DNA from: Bacteroidales bacterium
Lineage (GTDB): Bacteria > Bacteroidota > Bacteroidia > Bacteroidales > F082
Assembly: GCA_017477425.1 (NCBI GenBank)
Contig: JAFUVT010000001.1
Coordinates: 1 to 64,000 of the forward strand
Direction of reading: 5' to 3'
DNA: 64,000 bases
The notes beneath the pieces are model-generated. The model ran no database searches and was not told the DNA's origin. It saw nothing but the letters and a program-made list of their open reading frames with translations. How positions within the stretch are numbered: the first letter of the stretch is position 1; every line of letters starts with the position of its first letter. The translations under genes were made by a program, and so were the position numbers. Shown here piece by piece: positions 36,831-45,736 of this stretch.

Positions 36831-37823
36831 ATGGCAATTTTAGCGTTTCAAAAACCCGATGAGGTTATCATGGTTGAAGGCTCCGATACCAAAGGCATTT
36901 TCGAGTTTCGACCTCTTGAACCAGGTTTCGGCATCACCATTGGTAATGCGCTTAGAAGGATTCTGTTGTCTTCATTGGAAGGCTTCGCCATCACTTCTAT
37001 CCACATTGACGGTGTCACCCACGAGTTCGCCTCTATCGACGGCGTCATCGAAGACGTCGCCGACATGGTGCTGAATTTCAAGCAGGTGCGCCTTAAACAA
37101 GTCGTCCCTACGGAGACCCACGAGAAGGTCAGCTTTACCATCACGGGCCAAGAGCAATTCAAGGCTGGTGACATCAACAAGTACCTCTGCTCCTTCCAAG
37201 TGCTCAATCCGGAACTCGTCATCTGCAACCTCGAACCCTCAGTGAAGTTGACTATCGAGCTCAACATCAACAAGGGTAGGGGATATGTGCCTGCCGACGA
37301 GAACAAGGTGGCCGGCGCTCCTGTCGACACCATCGCTATCGACTCCATCTATACGCCTATCCGCAACGTGAGCTATAAGGTGGAAAACTGGCGCGTCGAA
37401 CAGAAGACGGACTACGAAAAGCTCGTCATCGAAATCGACACCGATGGCTCCATTAATCCTAAAGATGCTTTGAAAGAAGCCGCAAAGATCCTCATCTATC
37501 ACTTCATGCTCTTCTCCGACGAGAACATCAACTTGGTTCCAGACGAAAAGACTGTGACGGAAGATTTTGATGAAGGCTCATTGCACACCCGCCAGCTTCT
37601 CAAGACCAAGCTCGTCGACCTTGATTTGTCGGTGCGCGCTCTGAACTGCTTGAAGGCTGCTGAGGTTGAAACGCTTGGTGAACTGGTTGCCTTTAATAAG
37701 GCCGACCTCCTCAAGTTCCGTAACTTCGGTAAGAAGTCGCTCACTGAACTTGATGAGTTGGTCAGAAGCAAGGGCCTCGAGTTCGGTATGAATGTCAGCA
37801 AATATAAATTAGATAAGGAATAA
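36831..37823 (+). CDS. rpoA: DNA-directed RNA polymerase subunit alpha
   Basis: 330 residues from ATG 36831 ([19 protein letters not shown]); an 11-codon upstream extension abuts rpsD and is not conserved-looking. N-terminal dimerisation domain with [26 protein letters not shown], linker, and C-terminal domain [36 protein letters not shown] that binds DNA and activators. Confidence 0.98.
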   Translation: MAILAFQKPDEVIMVEGSDTKGIFEFRPLEPGFGITIGNALRRILLSSLEGFAITSIHIDGVTHEFASIDGVIEDVADMVLNFKQVRLKQVVPTETHEKVSFTITGQEQFKAGDINKYLCSFQVLNPELVICNLEPSVKLTIELNINKGRGYVPADENKVAGAPVDTIAIDSIYTPIRNVSYKVENWRVEQKTDYEKLVIEIDTDGSINPKDALKEAAKILIYHFMLFSDENINLVPDEKTVTEDFDEGSLHTRQLLKTKLVDLDLSVRALNCLKAAEVETLGELVAFNKADLLKFRNFGKKSLTELDELVRSKGLEFGMNVSKYKLDKE

Positions 37824-37827
37824 GAAG

Positions 37828-38337
37828 ATGAGACACAATAAGAATTTCAATCACTTAGGAAGAAAAAGCGCTCACCGTAAGGCTATGCTTTCCAACATGG
37901 CTTCTTCGTTGATTCTCAATAAGCGCATCATCACCACCACAGCCAAGGCTAAGGCCCTGCGTATGTATGTGGAACCGCTGATTACGCGCTCGAAACCCGA
38001 AAACAACACGACTACCGAGCAGGGCACCGGCAACCGCCGTGTAGTGTTCAGCTACTTGCAAAACAAGTATGCTGTGACCGAGCTCTTCCGTGAAGTGGGT
38101 CCCAAAGTGGGCACTCGCGCTGGTGGTTACACCCGCATCATCCGTATGCCTGAGAACCGTAAAGGTGATGCTGCTGAGATGGCCATGATGGAACTTGTTG
38201 ACTACAACGATGTCTACACCCGCGAAGGTCAGAAGACTGCAGCTAAGGCTAAGAACACTCGTCGTAGCACTAAGAAGGCTACTCCGAAGGCTGAGGCTCC
38301 TGTGGCTGAGGCTCCAGCTGAAGAAGTCAAGGAATAA
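37828..38337 (+). CDS. rplQ: 50S ribosomal protein L17
   Basis: 169 residues, longer than the E. coli protein because of an Ala/Lys/Glu-rich C-terminal tail ([21 protein letters not shown]). Core: [28 protein letters not shown] and [25 protein letters not shown]. Four bases after rpoA. Last gene of the block. Confidence 0.97.
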   Translation: MRHNKNFNHLGRKSAHRKAMLSNMASSLILNKRIITTTAKAKALRMYVEPLITRSKPENNTTTEQGTGNRRVVFSYLQNKYAVTELFREVGPKVGTRAGGYTRIIRMPENRKGDAAEMAMMELVDYNDVYTREGQKTAAKAKNTRRSTKKATPKAEAPVAEAPAEEVKE

Positions 38338-38357
38338 TAGGAATTATTATTATCCGT

Positions 38358-38394
38358 AACGAAAAAAGGCTGCCAAAGGCAGCCTTTTTTCGTT
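38358..38394. terminator. Bidirectional terminator after rplQ
   Basis: Perfect 17-bp stem beginning AACGAAAAAAGGCTGCC with loop AAA; T run on both strands, between convergent units. Shares its outer 13 bp with the terminator at 45685. Confidence 0.92.
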
Positions 38395-38408
38395 GGTGAA
38401 AACTGCGA

Positions 38409-38954
38409 TTAGTTCTCAGCTTTCACGTTGTCCATACCAACCTGGACGGCTTGCATGTTCAGCGGGATGAGCTTGTGGGCACGCTCAGGCAAGCTATGAC
38501 GCAAACCTTCTTCGACGTTCTTGTTGTCGATGATGGGGCGCAGCTTCAGGAAAGCACCGAGGATAATCATGTTGAACACCTTGCTGTTACCCATGTCGGA
38601 GGCCAATTGGGCACCTTCGATGGTGTAAATGTGGATGTCCTTACGGGTAGGCTTGTGGGTGATACCGTTGGGATCGTAGATCAGATAGCCACCGGGCTTC
38701 ACTTTGTCCTCAAACTTGTCGAGCGACTGCTGATTCAGAATGACGGCAGTGTCGAAGGCATTCAAGATGGGGGAGCACACACGTTCGTCGCTGACGATGA
38801 CGGTCACGTTGGCCGTACCGCCACGCATTTCAGGGCCGTATGAAGGCATCCAGCTGACTTCCTTGTTCTGCATGATACCACTGTAGGCAAGGATCTTACC
38901 CATTGACAAGACACCTTGTCCGCCGAAACCGGCTATAATAATTTCTTCTGTCAT
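38409..38954 (-). CDS. 2-oxoacid:ferredoxin oxidoreductase, gamma subunit
   Basis: 181 residues. IIIAGFGGQGVLSMGKILAYSG and MPSYGPEMRGGTANVTVIVSD are hallmarks of the gamma (CoA-binding) subunit. Last gene in a delta-alpha-beta-gamma operon. The complex oxidatively decarboxylates a 2-oxoacid (branched-chain type or 2-oxoglutarate) to acyl-CoA, reducing ferredoxin, and can run in reverse. 17 bp after the beta subunit. Confidence 0.9.
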   Translation of the reverse strand: MTEEIIIAGFGGQGVLSMGKILAYSGIMQNKEVSWMPSYGPEMRGGTANVTVIVSDERVCSPILNAFDTAVILNQQSLDKFEDKVKPGGYLIYDPNGITHKPTRKDIHIYTIEGAQLASDMGNSKVFNMIILGAFLKLRPIIDNKNVEEGLRHSLPERAHKLIPLNMQAVQVGMDNVKAEN

Positions 38955-38971
38955 TGCTTTGTCGTTTTTAG

Positions 38972-39781
38972 TTATTTCTTAATCAGCTCGAAGTTGTCCT
39001 TGATGTCGCCCAAAGGATAGACGGGCAGCATGTTGTCTTGCAGCCACTTGTTGGCATCGACGGCACTCATCTTCCAGTTGGAGTTGCAGTTCGACACGAT
39101 TTCAACGAAGTTGACGCCGTTCTTGTTCTCAATCTGGTTCTGGAAAGCCTTCTTGATGGCCTTCTTGGCATTGCGCACGGCAGCGGCATTGAACACGGCT
39201 TGACGGGTAACGTAGCGTGTGCCAGGCAGTTGTGAAATCAGTTGGGTGATTTGGAGCGGGAAGCCGTTGTTGGGCGTTCCGTCGGGCCATTGAGGCATAC
39301 GGCCGTAAGGCGTGGTGGCGGTCTTCATGCCCACTAGGGTGGTGGGAGCCATCTGGCCACCGGTCATGCCGTAGATACCGTTGTTGACGAAGATCATGGT
39401 GATGTTCTCACCACGGTTGCAGGTGTGGATGGTCTCGCAGGTGCCGATGGCAGCCAGGTCGCCGTCGCCTTGGTAGGAGAACACGACTTTGTCGGGCCAC
39501 ACGCGCTTGATACCCGTGGCGCACGCCGGAGCGCGACCGTGGGCGGCTTCAACGAAGTCGACATCGAAGTAGTCGTAGGCCATAACGGCGCAACCGACGG
39601 GCGAAACGCCGATGGTGCGGTCGTCAACGCCGAGCTCTTCGAGCACTTCGGCGATGATGCGGTGCACGGTGCCGTGACCGCAGCCGGGGCAGTAGTGGAA
39701 AGGTTTTTCAGTCAGCAGCTTTGATTTTTCGTAAACCAAGTTTTCGGGCTGGATGATATCTTGTAATGTGATTTCTGCCAT
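38972..39781 (-). CDS. 2-oxoacid:ferredoxin oxidoreductase, beta subunit (TPP-binding)
   Basis: 269 residues. FHYCPGCGHGTVHRIIAEVLEEL, GRAPACATGIKRVWPDKVVFSYQGDGDLAAIG (TPP/Mg motif GDG...N) and FVNNGIYGMTGGQMAPTT. Like related KorB/VorA beta subunits it lacks its own 4Fe-4S domain. 4 bp after the alpha subunit. Confidence 0.93.
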   Translation of the reverse strand: MAEITLQDIIQPENLVYEKSKLLTEKPFHYCPGCGHGTVHRIIAEVLEELGVDDRTIGVSPVGCAVMAYDYFDVDFVEAAHGRAPACATGIKRVWPDKVVFSYQGDGDLAAIGTCETIHTCNRGENITMIFVNNGIYGMTGGQMAPTTLVGMKTATTPYGRMPQWPDGTPNNGFPLQITQLISQLPGTRYVTRQAVFNAAAVRNAKKAIKKAFQNQIENKNGVNFVEIVSNCNSNWKMSAVDANKWLQDNMLPVYPLGDIKDNFELIKK

Positions 39782-39785
39782 TGTC

Positions 39786-40871
39786 TTATTCTCCTATAAT
39801 TTGTTTCTTCATAGCTTCGAGAACTTCTTCCGGGGTGTGGATGATGCCACCGACACGGCCAAAGTGTTCGGCCTTGGCGCGACCGTTGCAGGCCAGCAGC
39901 ACGTCTTCGATCATCTGACCACAGCTCAATTCGACGGAAAGGAATCCCTTGACACCCTTGTCGATGAGGTTGCGGATGGCTTGGGTGGGGTAGGGCCACA
40001 GGGTGATGGGACGGAGCAGACCGACCTTCAGGCCTTCGGCGCGACCGAGTTGCACCGACTTCTGGGCGATACGGGCGCTGGAGCCGTAGGCGACGAATAC
40101 GTATTCGGCATCATCGCAGTCAATCATCTCGTAGCGGATTTCGTTGGCGGTCACTTCGGCGTACTTGCGTTGCAAGGCGCGGTTGTGCTCTTCCATGCGG
40201 GCTGAGTCGAGGTCCAAGCTGGTGATGACGCGGTGTTGCGTGCCACGCTTGCGGCCGGTGAGTGCCCAAGGATATTTGGCTTTGATTTCCTCTTCGGTGA
40301 GGCGGGCTTTCTGCTCAGGCAGAACGACCTTTTCCATCATTTGGCCGATGGCACCGTCGGAGAGGATGCACACTGCCATTCTGTACTTGAAGGCCAGTTC
40401 GAAGCCCAGCGGCACGAAGTCAGCCATTTCTTGGACGGAAGCGGGGGCGAGGACGATATTGCGATAGTCGCCGTTGCCGCCGCCCTTGGTGTTTTGGAAA
40501 TAGTCGGCTTGCGAAGGCTGGATGGTGCCCAGACCCGGGCCGCCACGCACCACGTCGGCGAAGACGCAGGGCACTTCGGCACCAGCGATGTAGGCCAAAC
40601 CTTCCTGCTTCAGGCACACGCCCGGGCTGGAGGAAGAGGTCATGACACGCTTGCCAGCTGCACCAGCGGCATACACCATGTTGATGGCTGCCAATTCACT
40701 TTCTGCTTGAAGAACGACCATACCGGTGCGTTCGTAAGGGTTCTGTTCCGACAGATACTCGATCACTTCCGACTGGGGGGTGATAGGATATCCGAAATAA
40801 GCATCGGCACCGCAGCGGATGGCGGCTTCGGCCAATGCCTCGTTACCCTTCATCAGTTTTAATTCTCCCAT
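39786..40871 (-). CDS. vorB: 2-oxoacid:ferredoxin oxidoreductase, alpha subunit (VorB/KorA type)
   Basis: 361 residues. GNEALAEAAIRCGADAYFGYPITPQSEVIEYL at the N-terminus, then SSPGVCLKQEGLAYIAGAEVPCVFADVVRGGPGLG and the VELSCGQMIEDV block. Members of this set in Bacteroidales are usually named VorB (2-oxoisovalerate), but 2-oxoglutarate specificity cannot be excluded; the symbol is tentative. 35 bp downstream of the ferredoxin subunit. Confidence 0.88.
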   Translation of the reverse strand: MGELKLMKGNEALAEAAIRCGADAYFGYPITPQSEVIEYLSEQNPYERTGMVVLQAESELAAINMVYAAGAAGKRVMTSSSSPGVCLKQEGLAYIAGAEVPCVFADVVRGGPGLGTIQPSQADYFQNTKGGGNGDYRNIVLAPASVQEMADFVPLGFELAFKYRMAVCILSDGAIGQMMEKVVLPEQKARLTEEEIKAKYPWALTGRKRGTQHRVITSLDLDSARMEEHNRALQRKYAEVTANEIRYEMIDCDDAEYVFVAYGSSARIAQKSVQLGRAEGLKVGLLRPITLWPYPTQAIRNLIDKGVKGFLSVELSCGQMIEDVLLACNGRAKAEHFGRVGGIIHTPEEVLEAMKKQIIGE

Positions 40872-40906
40872 TATGTAAATTTTTAAATGTTAGACAATTG
40901 GTTGGG

Positions 40907-41131
40907 TTACAGGGCTTTCTTGTACACTTTGATCACGCCGTCGGGGCAGGTGATGCCACAGCTGGCGCAGCCAATGCACGCTTCGGGATTGGCCATGAAT
41001 GCGTAATTGTAACCTTTTCCGTTTACTTCTTTTGCCAATTCGATGACACCGCAGGGGCAGGCAGTGATGCAAACGCCACAGCCTTTACAACGCTCAGTGT
41101 CAACTACGATGGCTCCTCTGAATTTTGCCAT
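40907..41131 (-). CDS. 2-oxoacid:ferredoxin oxidoreductase, delta subunit (2x4Fe-4S)
   Basis: 74 residues with two ferredoxin motifs: C15-x2-C18-x2-C21-x3-C25-P and C52-x2-C55-x2-C58-x3-C62-P. Transfers electrons from the TPP site to external ferredoxin. First gene of the operon. The 41132-41290 gap upstream contains no TAnnTTTG match I trust. Confidence 0.93.
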   Translation of the reverse strand: MAKFRGAIVVDTERCKGCGVCITACPCGVIELAKEVNGKGYNYAFMANPEACIGCASCGITCPDGVIKVYKKAL

Positions 41132-41290
41132 ATTGATTGAATTTTAGAAATTGTTGTTTCAATTTTATTGAGCCACGAAATTAGTGATTTTTGGACAATT
41201 GATACGCGCCTTTTCGGTTTATTTCTGAAAAATCCGATAATTTAGACGTATTATAAACAAGACGGGTTGAAAATGCGGAATGGCCTAAAA

Positions 41291-41323
41291 CAAATGGCTG
41301 TCTGGAACCCAGACAGCCATTTG
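41291..41323 (-). terminator. Terminator of the first C25 peptidase gene
   Basis: Perfect 15-bp stem CAAATGGCTGTCTGG/CCAGACAGCCATTTG, 3-base loop; the minus strand continues with TTTTAGG, so it ends transcription from 44803 to 41345. Confidence 0.85.
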
Positions 41324-41344
41324 CTTGTGAAACAGGTCTTATTC

Positions 41345-44300
41345 TTATTTGACCACCACCTTCTCGATACGGGTTTGCGTGCCCGCGGTGAGACGGAGGA
41401 AGTAGACGCCCTTTTGCATGCCGTTCACATTGATTTCGTGGTTGCCGCTGGCAGTGCCGTTGGCCACCATTTGACCCATGCCGTTGTACATGGCATAGCT
41501 AAACTCGGCATTGCCAAAGCTGATGTGCAGCATGTCGTTGACAGGGTTGGGATAGATGCTGAACTCGTCATTCATCTCTTCCACGTCGGTGAGGTCGGCG
41601 ATGACGCACTCAGGAGCTGAGAGGCAGTCTTCGTATTCGGCCACTACGCAGTAGGTGTAATACATGGCTTGCATCGTCTCTTCCGAATAGGTGTTTTCGG
41701 TGGTCTGACCCACTTCAATACCGTTGCGGTAGATGATGAAGTTGATGGCATCTTCAGGTCTGTCCCAAGTCAGTGTGATGTTGGACTCTTCGATTTGCAT
41801 CTCGAGGTTAGAGACCATGGCGCAAACGCCCGTGGAACCACTGCCAGCGCAATTGCAATCGAATGCATAGGTCCAACTGGAGCCAAGGCTGGAGGATTGG
41901 TAAATCACGTCTCCATCTTCGTAGCGGATGGTGAAGGAGCATTCGTCAGTCCATTGGCCAGTGATCCAGCTCAAGCTGACATGAACGCCATTGCCAATCT
42001 CAATTGTAAAGGTGCCCGAATTGCCGCTGGTAAGAGTCAGGTTTTGTGAAGGAGTACCATCGTCGAAAGCCACGACGAGTTGGTTGCCGTTCCAGCCGTC
42101 GCCGTAGGCGTCGGCAAGTTCAAAAATGACGTTGCACGAGTTCTTCATCGTCACTGAACCCTCAGCGCTTAGGCCGCCGTCGGCTTCCATGATGAAGGTG
42201 AAGGGGATTGCCTCGGTCTCAGGGCAGTTGGCAGCCACTTCAACGTTGAACACGGCCGTGCCAATGCCTTCGGGGTCGATGGTGCCAACCATAACCTCAG
42301 GATTGAGTAAAGTGATGTATTCGCTGGCACACGAAATGGTAGCCTTGCTATTGGTGGCCATGTAATGTCCCACATTCTTGAAATTGGCCACAAAAGTCAC
42401 CGTTTCGCCGGGGACGAAGCCTCCAGACCAGTTGGTGCCTGAATAGTTGAGAATGGCTTGGCCAGCAGTGACGTAGGCTTTGCCAGCCCAGGTTTGTCTG
42501 CCATCGGTCATTTCAACGTCGATTTGGAAACGCGTGCCGTCTTCAACGCCTTCGGCAACGATGAAGCTGAAAGCGTTGTTGAGGGTGATGGTCTCTTCGG
42601 CATCCAGCACTGCGAAGTTGGCAGTTCCGTTGAGGATGCTCAAACGATTGTCGGCACAGGTCAACGTGACGTTGGTGTTGCCATTGGTCGGGTCGACACC
42701 CACGTTCTTGAAGCTCATGCTCAAGCTTGTCTCTTGGTTGACAGGAGCAAAGTTGGGTGCGTAGCCAGTCACAGTGACATAAGGACCTTCGGCAGGCAGC
42801 ACTTCAACGGTGATGACTTCGGTCACCTTGTTGTAGCCCAACACGGTTAAAGTGGCGTTGCCCACGTTGCTCATTGCGGGGAAGGTCATCGTAGCGGTGT
42901 TGTTGACGATGTTGGCGGTGGCAATCACTTCGCCGTCCATCATGAGGGTGGCAATGCCGTAGGGCGTGTTTTCGGTGGCGATTTCAAGTTCTGTCATGCC
43001 TAACATCAGGACAGCAGGGGCAATGCTCACGTTCATGCTCGTCGGGTTGTCGGTGCGAACCATTAAGCTCGGGTCACCAAAGCAAATCCACGTGTCGTGG
43101 GTGTCGTTGCCTTGGCTGCCCGACATATCCAGAACATTCATGTTGCCATTCACAGAGGCGCCACCAAATGTGTGGTTGAACTTGTCGGCATCACGCCACT
43201 CGCAAAGGACGTCGACCATTTCGTCTTGTCCATACATGGGCGGGATCCAGGGCTGGCTCATCCAGGAGAACATGCCGCCGATGGCACCCGTAGGAACGCC
43301 GGTTTGGTTGTTGCTGGCGCGCATCCAAGCCTCGGCAAAGCATTCGCCGTTGGCACCGCCATAGTTGAATTTACCAGTCAAGCAAGCCACCGACCAGTTG
43401 ATGGGCCACATGTAGTCGTTGACCAAGGCATTGACATGGCTGTTGCTGTAGTTGGCCACACCCCAGCTGGTCTCGGAACCGTGGTTGCAGTAGTTGATGA
43501 TGCTGACGCCAGCGTTGATGGCGTTGCTAATGGTTGTGGTGGTGGCACCGCCGCCGCCATGCAGCTCGGTGACGTGTTCGTAGGTGTAGTGCTCAAGCGT
43601 GTCACGAATGAGGTCAATGTGTTGGTAGTCGTCTTCGCCATAGTGGCCGCTACCGGCACCGATGGCACCGATGCCCAAGCCTTTGTTCACCCAAGTGAGG
43701 CTCTCAGGCATGTCGCGCTCGTAGTAGAGCACCTTGTTGACATGGTTGGCCAAATGGGCTTCGGTCTGCACCGAGAAACGACCCAGCAAGACGTCGTCGT
43801 AGTGGTCGGTGCCGACAATTTGGGCAAACCAGTTGTCGGAACGCTCGCCACTAACCGCATGAGGCGTGATGTGGTCGTAGTCGCCAACGAACAGAACGAA
43901 AGCGAGATTGTGGTTGGGGTCGTTGTAGAAGTTTTGGATGTAACTCTTGATTTGCGTGTCGCTGTTGCCACCGGCTTCGGAAACGCTCACCATTGTGGTG
44001 GGACGGCCCGATTGGTTCTTCCAAGCAACGAACTCTTCCATGCCAGCCATGAACTGGTCGGCGCAGATGACTAACATTTCGCCACGGTCGATAACGAAGT
44101 TGTACTTGGCTCCGTTTTGTCCGAAGTTGATGAAACGGCGTTGGTAGGACTGCTGCATCTCAGCATCCACTTTGATGTCGCCTTTTTTGCGGTTGATCAT
44201 GGGGTTCTCGCCGTTGTCGCTCACCTTCTTCATGCTGATGGTGAGGTGATGATACACGCGGAGTGTCTTCGTCACGGGGTTGTAGGCGAAAGGTCTCACC

Positions 44301-44803
44301 ACGATGTTTTGGCCACGGCAGTCGCGAAGGATGTAGGGGGCGTCAAGTGTGGCTTGGGTTGCAGGATAAAAAGCATTTTGGTTGTACATTTCACCATAGG
44401 TGTAAGGCACATCCTTGGGGTCAATCTGACGGCTGATGTTGCCCTTCGACGGGGCCACCTCGACGTTGTACTCGGTGTAATCACCATCCGTGATGTTGAC
44501 ATCCATCTCTGCCAGGTCGCCAATGAGGACTGGCACAGGGAAGTGGGGAAGGTTAGGAGCACCGGCGTCGAGCGAGGTAGCCATCTTCGGGACCGAAATG
44601 ACATTCTGCTCGCCGTTAGGTGTGCTTACTCTGGTCATGTAGAAACCGCCCAGCGTGAAGTCGACGACGACTTCTTTCTCGCTGCTCGAAATCAACTTGA
44701 CTTCTGGACCAGCAGGACTGCTCTTGCTGATGCTCGTCCACTGTTGGGCAAACGCCATTGCTGACATTGCCACTAACATGAGGGATAAAAACAGTTTTTT
44801 CAT
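41345..44803 (-). CDS. Gingipain-like C25 cysteine peptidase with T9SS sorting domain
   Basis: 1152 residues. Signal peptide MKKLFLSLMLVAMSAMAFAQ; N-terminal propeptide (about 20-230); C25 catalytic domain with H441 in INYCNHGSETSWG and C474 in WSVACLTGKFN; Ig-like modules; a DAYGDGWNG module (near 920-1010, ending in YEDGDVIYQSS...GSSW); a fibronectin-type region; and a type A sorting domain (SIYPNPVNDMLHIS...KGVYFLRLTAGTQTRIEKVVVK). Expected to be secreted and attached to the surface, degrading host or dietary protein. Substrate specificity cannot be read. A paralogue lies at 45737. Confidence 0.9.
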   Translation of the reverse strand: MKKLFLSLMLVAMSAMAFAQQWTSISKSSPAGPEVKLISSSEKEVVVDFTLGGFYMTRVSTPNGEQNVISVPKMATSLDAGAPNLPHFPVPVLIGDLAEMDVNITDGDYTEYNVEVAPSKGNISRQIDPKDVPYTYGEMYNQNAFYPATQATLDAPYILRDCRGQNIVVRPFAYNPVTKTLRVYHHLTISMKKVSDNGENPMINRKKGDIKVDAEMQQSYQRRFINFGQNGAKYNFVIDRGEMLVICADQFMAGMEEFVAWKNQSGRPTTMVSVSEAGGNSDTQIKSYIQNFYNDPNHNLAFVLFVGDYDHITPHAVSGERSDNWFAQIVGTDHYDDVLLGRFSVQTEAHLANHVNKVLYYERDMPESLTWVNKGLGIGAIGAGSGHYGEDDYQHIDLIRDTLEHYTYEHVTELHGGGGATTTTISNAINAGVSIINYCNHGSETSWGVANYSNSHVNALVNDYMWPINWSVACLTGKFNYGGANGECFAEAWMRASNNQTGVPTGAIGGMFSWMSQPWIPPMYGQDEMVDVLCEWRDADKFNHTFGGASVNGNMNVLDMSGSQGNDTHDTWICFGDPSLMVRTDNPTSMNVSIAPAVLMLGMTELEIATENTPYGIATLMMDGEVIATANIVNNTATMTFPAMSNVGNATLTVLGYNKVTEVITVEVLPAEGPYVTVTGYAPNFAPVNQETSLSMSFKNVGVDPTNGNTNVTLTCADNRLSILNGTANFAVLDAEETITLNNAFSFIVAEGVEDGTRFQIDVEMTDGRQTWAGKAYVTAGQAILNYSGTNWSGGFVPGETVTFVANFKNVGHYMATNSKATISCASEYITLLNPEVMVGTIDPEGIGTAVFNVEVAANCPETEAIPFTFIMEADGGLSAEGSVTMKNSCNVIFELADAYGDGWNGNQLVVAFDDGTPSQNLTLTSGNSGTFTIEIGNGVHVSLSWITGQWTDECSFTIRYEDGDVIYQSSSLGSSWTYAFDCNCAGSGSTGVCAMVSNLEMQIEESNITLTWDRPEDAINFIIYRNGIEVGQTTENTYSEETMQAMYYTYCVVAEYEDCLSAPECVIADLTDVEEMNDEFSIYPNPVNDMLHISFGNAEFSYAMYNGMGQMVANGTASGNHEINVNGMQKGVYFLRLTAGTQTRIEKVVVK

Positions 44804-44844
44804 GTGCTGAAAATTTAATTAGGTTATTTGTTCGTTTAAAGGCG

Positions 44845-44852
44845 CAAATATA
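44845..44852 (-). promoter_or_regulatory. -7 promoter element for the first C25 gene
   Basis: Minus-strand TATATTTG 41 bases upstream of the ATG. Confidence 0.5.
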
Positions 44853-44915
44853 CAAAACTTTTGCACCCCTAAGGCAACTGATGGAAAATTATTCCCTTGA
44901 ATCGTATATTTTGTG

Positions 44916-44923
44916 TAATTTTG
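44916..44923 (+). promoter_or_regulatory. -7 promoter element for the DnaJ/TerB gene
   Basis: TAATTTTG, followed by GCATC, 28 bases before ATG 44952. Confidence 0.55.
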
Positions 44924-44951
44924 CATCTCAAAATCGAAAACAAACAAGAGT

Positions 44952-45686
44952 ATGGGATTTTTCTTGAAACTGATACTGACGGGTTTGGGGTGGTCGTTTG
45001 GCGGCCCCATCGGTGGCATCATTGGCTATGCCATCGGAAGTCTTTTCTCCAGCAACAGGCCTCGTGTGATTCGCTCTGAGGTGAATGAACAATTTGGCAA
45101 TACGGAGGAGAAACGCGACTTCAACGTGACCCTTCTCGTGCTTTCTGCCGCTGTGATGAAGGCCGACGGAGCTGTGAAGCGCTCGGAACTGGATTATGTG
45201 AAGCGTTTCTTCTTGCAGAATTTTGGCCAGGAACGCGCCGAAAACTACATCAAGATGCTGCGCGAGATCCTCGAGAAGGACTATAACCTCTATGAAGTCA
45301 GTCAGCAGGTGGGACGCTATATGGATTATGCCTCACGCCTTCAACTGCTTCATTATTTGTTCGGTATTGCGAATGCTGACGGACGGATTTCGCAGGAGGA
45401 GTTGGGCGTCATCAATACGATTTCCGACTATATGGGCATCACCACCAGCGATTTCAAATCGGTGAAAGCGATGTTCATCAAGGAGACCGATAATGCTTAC
45501 AAGATTCTTGGAATTGATGCCAATGCCACCGATGAGGAGGTGAAGAAAGCCTATCGCGAGATGGCCAAGAAAAACCATCCCGATTTGGTAAGCAACCTTG
45601 GGGAAGAGGTGAGGAAAGCTGCCGAAAAGAAATTCCAAGAGGTCAACGCGGCCTACGAAACCATCAAGAAACAGCGAGGCCTTTAA
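44952..45686 (+). CDS. DjlA-like co-chaperone: TerB domain plus J domain
   Basis: 244 residues. N-terminal Gly-rich hydrophobic stretch ([24 protein letters not shown], membrane-associated), TerB domain (about 55-165: [27 protein letters not shown] and [17 protein letters not shown]), and a C-terminal J domain ([32 protein letters not shown]) with the HPD motif. Stimulates DnaK. The 244-residue length and order match DjlA. Lies between two C25 peptidases on the opposite strand; a link to export is possible but unproven. Confidence 0.88.
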   Translation: MGFFLKLILTGLGWSFGGPIGGIIGYAIGSLFSSNRPRVIRSEVNEQFGNTEEKRDFNVTLLVLSAAVMKADGAVKRSELDYVKRFFLQNFGQERAENYIKMLREILEKDYNLYEVSQQVGRYMDYASRLQLLHYLFGIANADGRISQEELGVINTISDYMGITTSDFKSVKAMFIKETDNAYKILGIDANATDEEVKKAYREMAKKNHPDLVSNLGEEVRKAAEKKFQEVNAAYETIKKQRGL

Positions 45687-45724
45687 ACGAAAAAAGGCAG
45701 CCAACTGGCTGCCTTTTTTCGTTT
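45685..45724. terminator. Bidirectional terminator between DjlA-like and second C25 genes
   Basis: Perfect 18-bp stem beginning AAACGAAAAAAGGCAGCC with loop AACT; it overlaps the TAA of the DjlA-like gene. Outer 13 bp identical to the terminator after rplQ. Confidence 0.92.
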
Positions 45725-45736
45725 GAGTACATCGTC

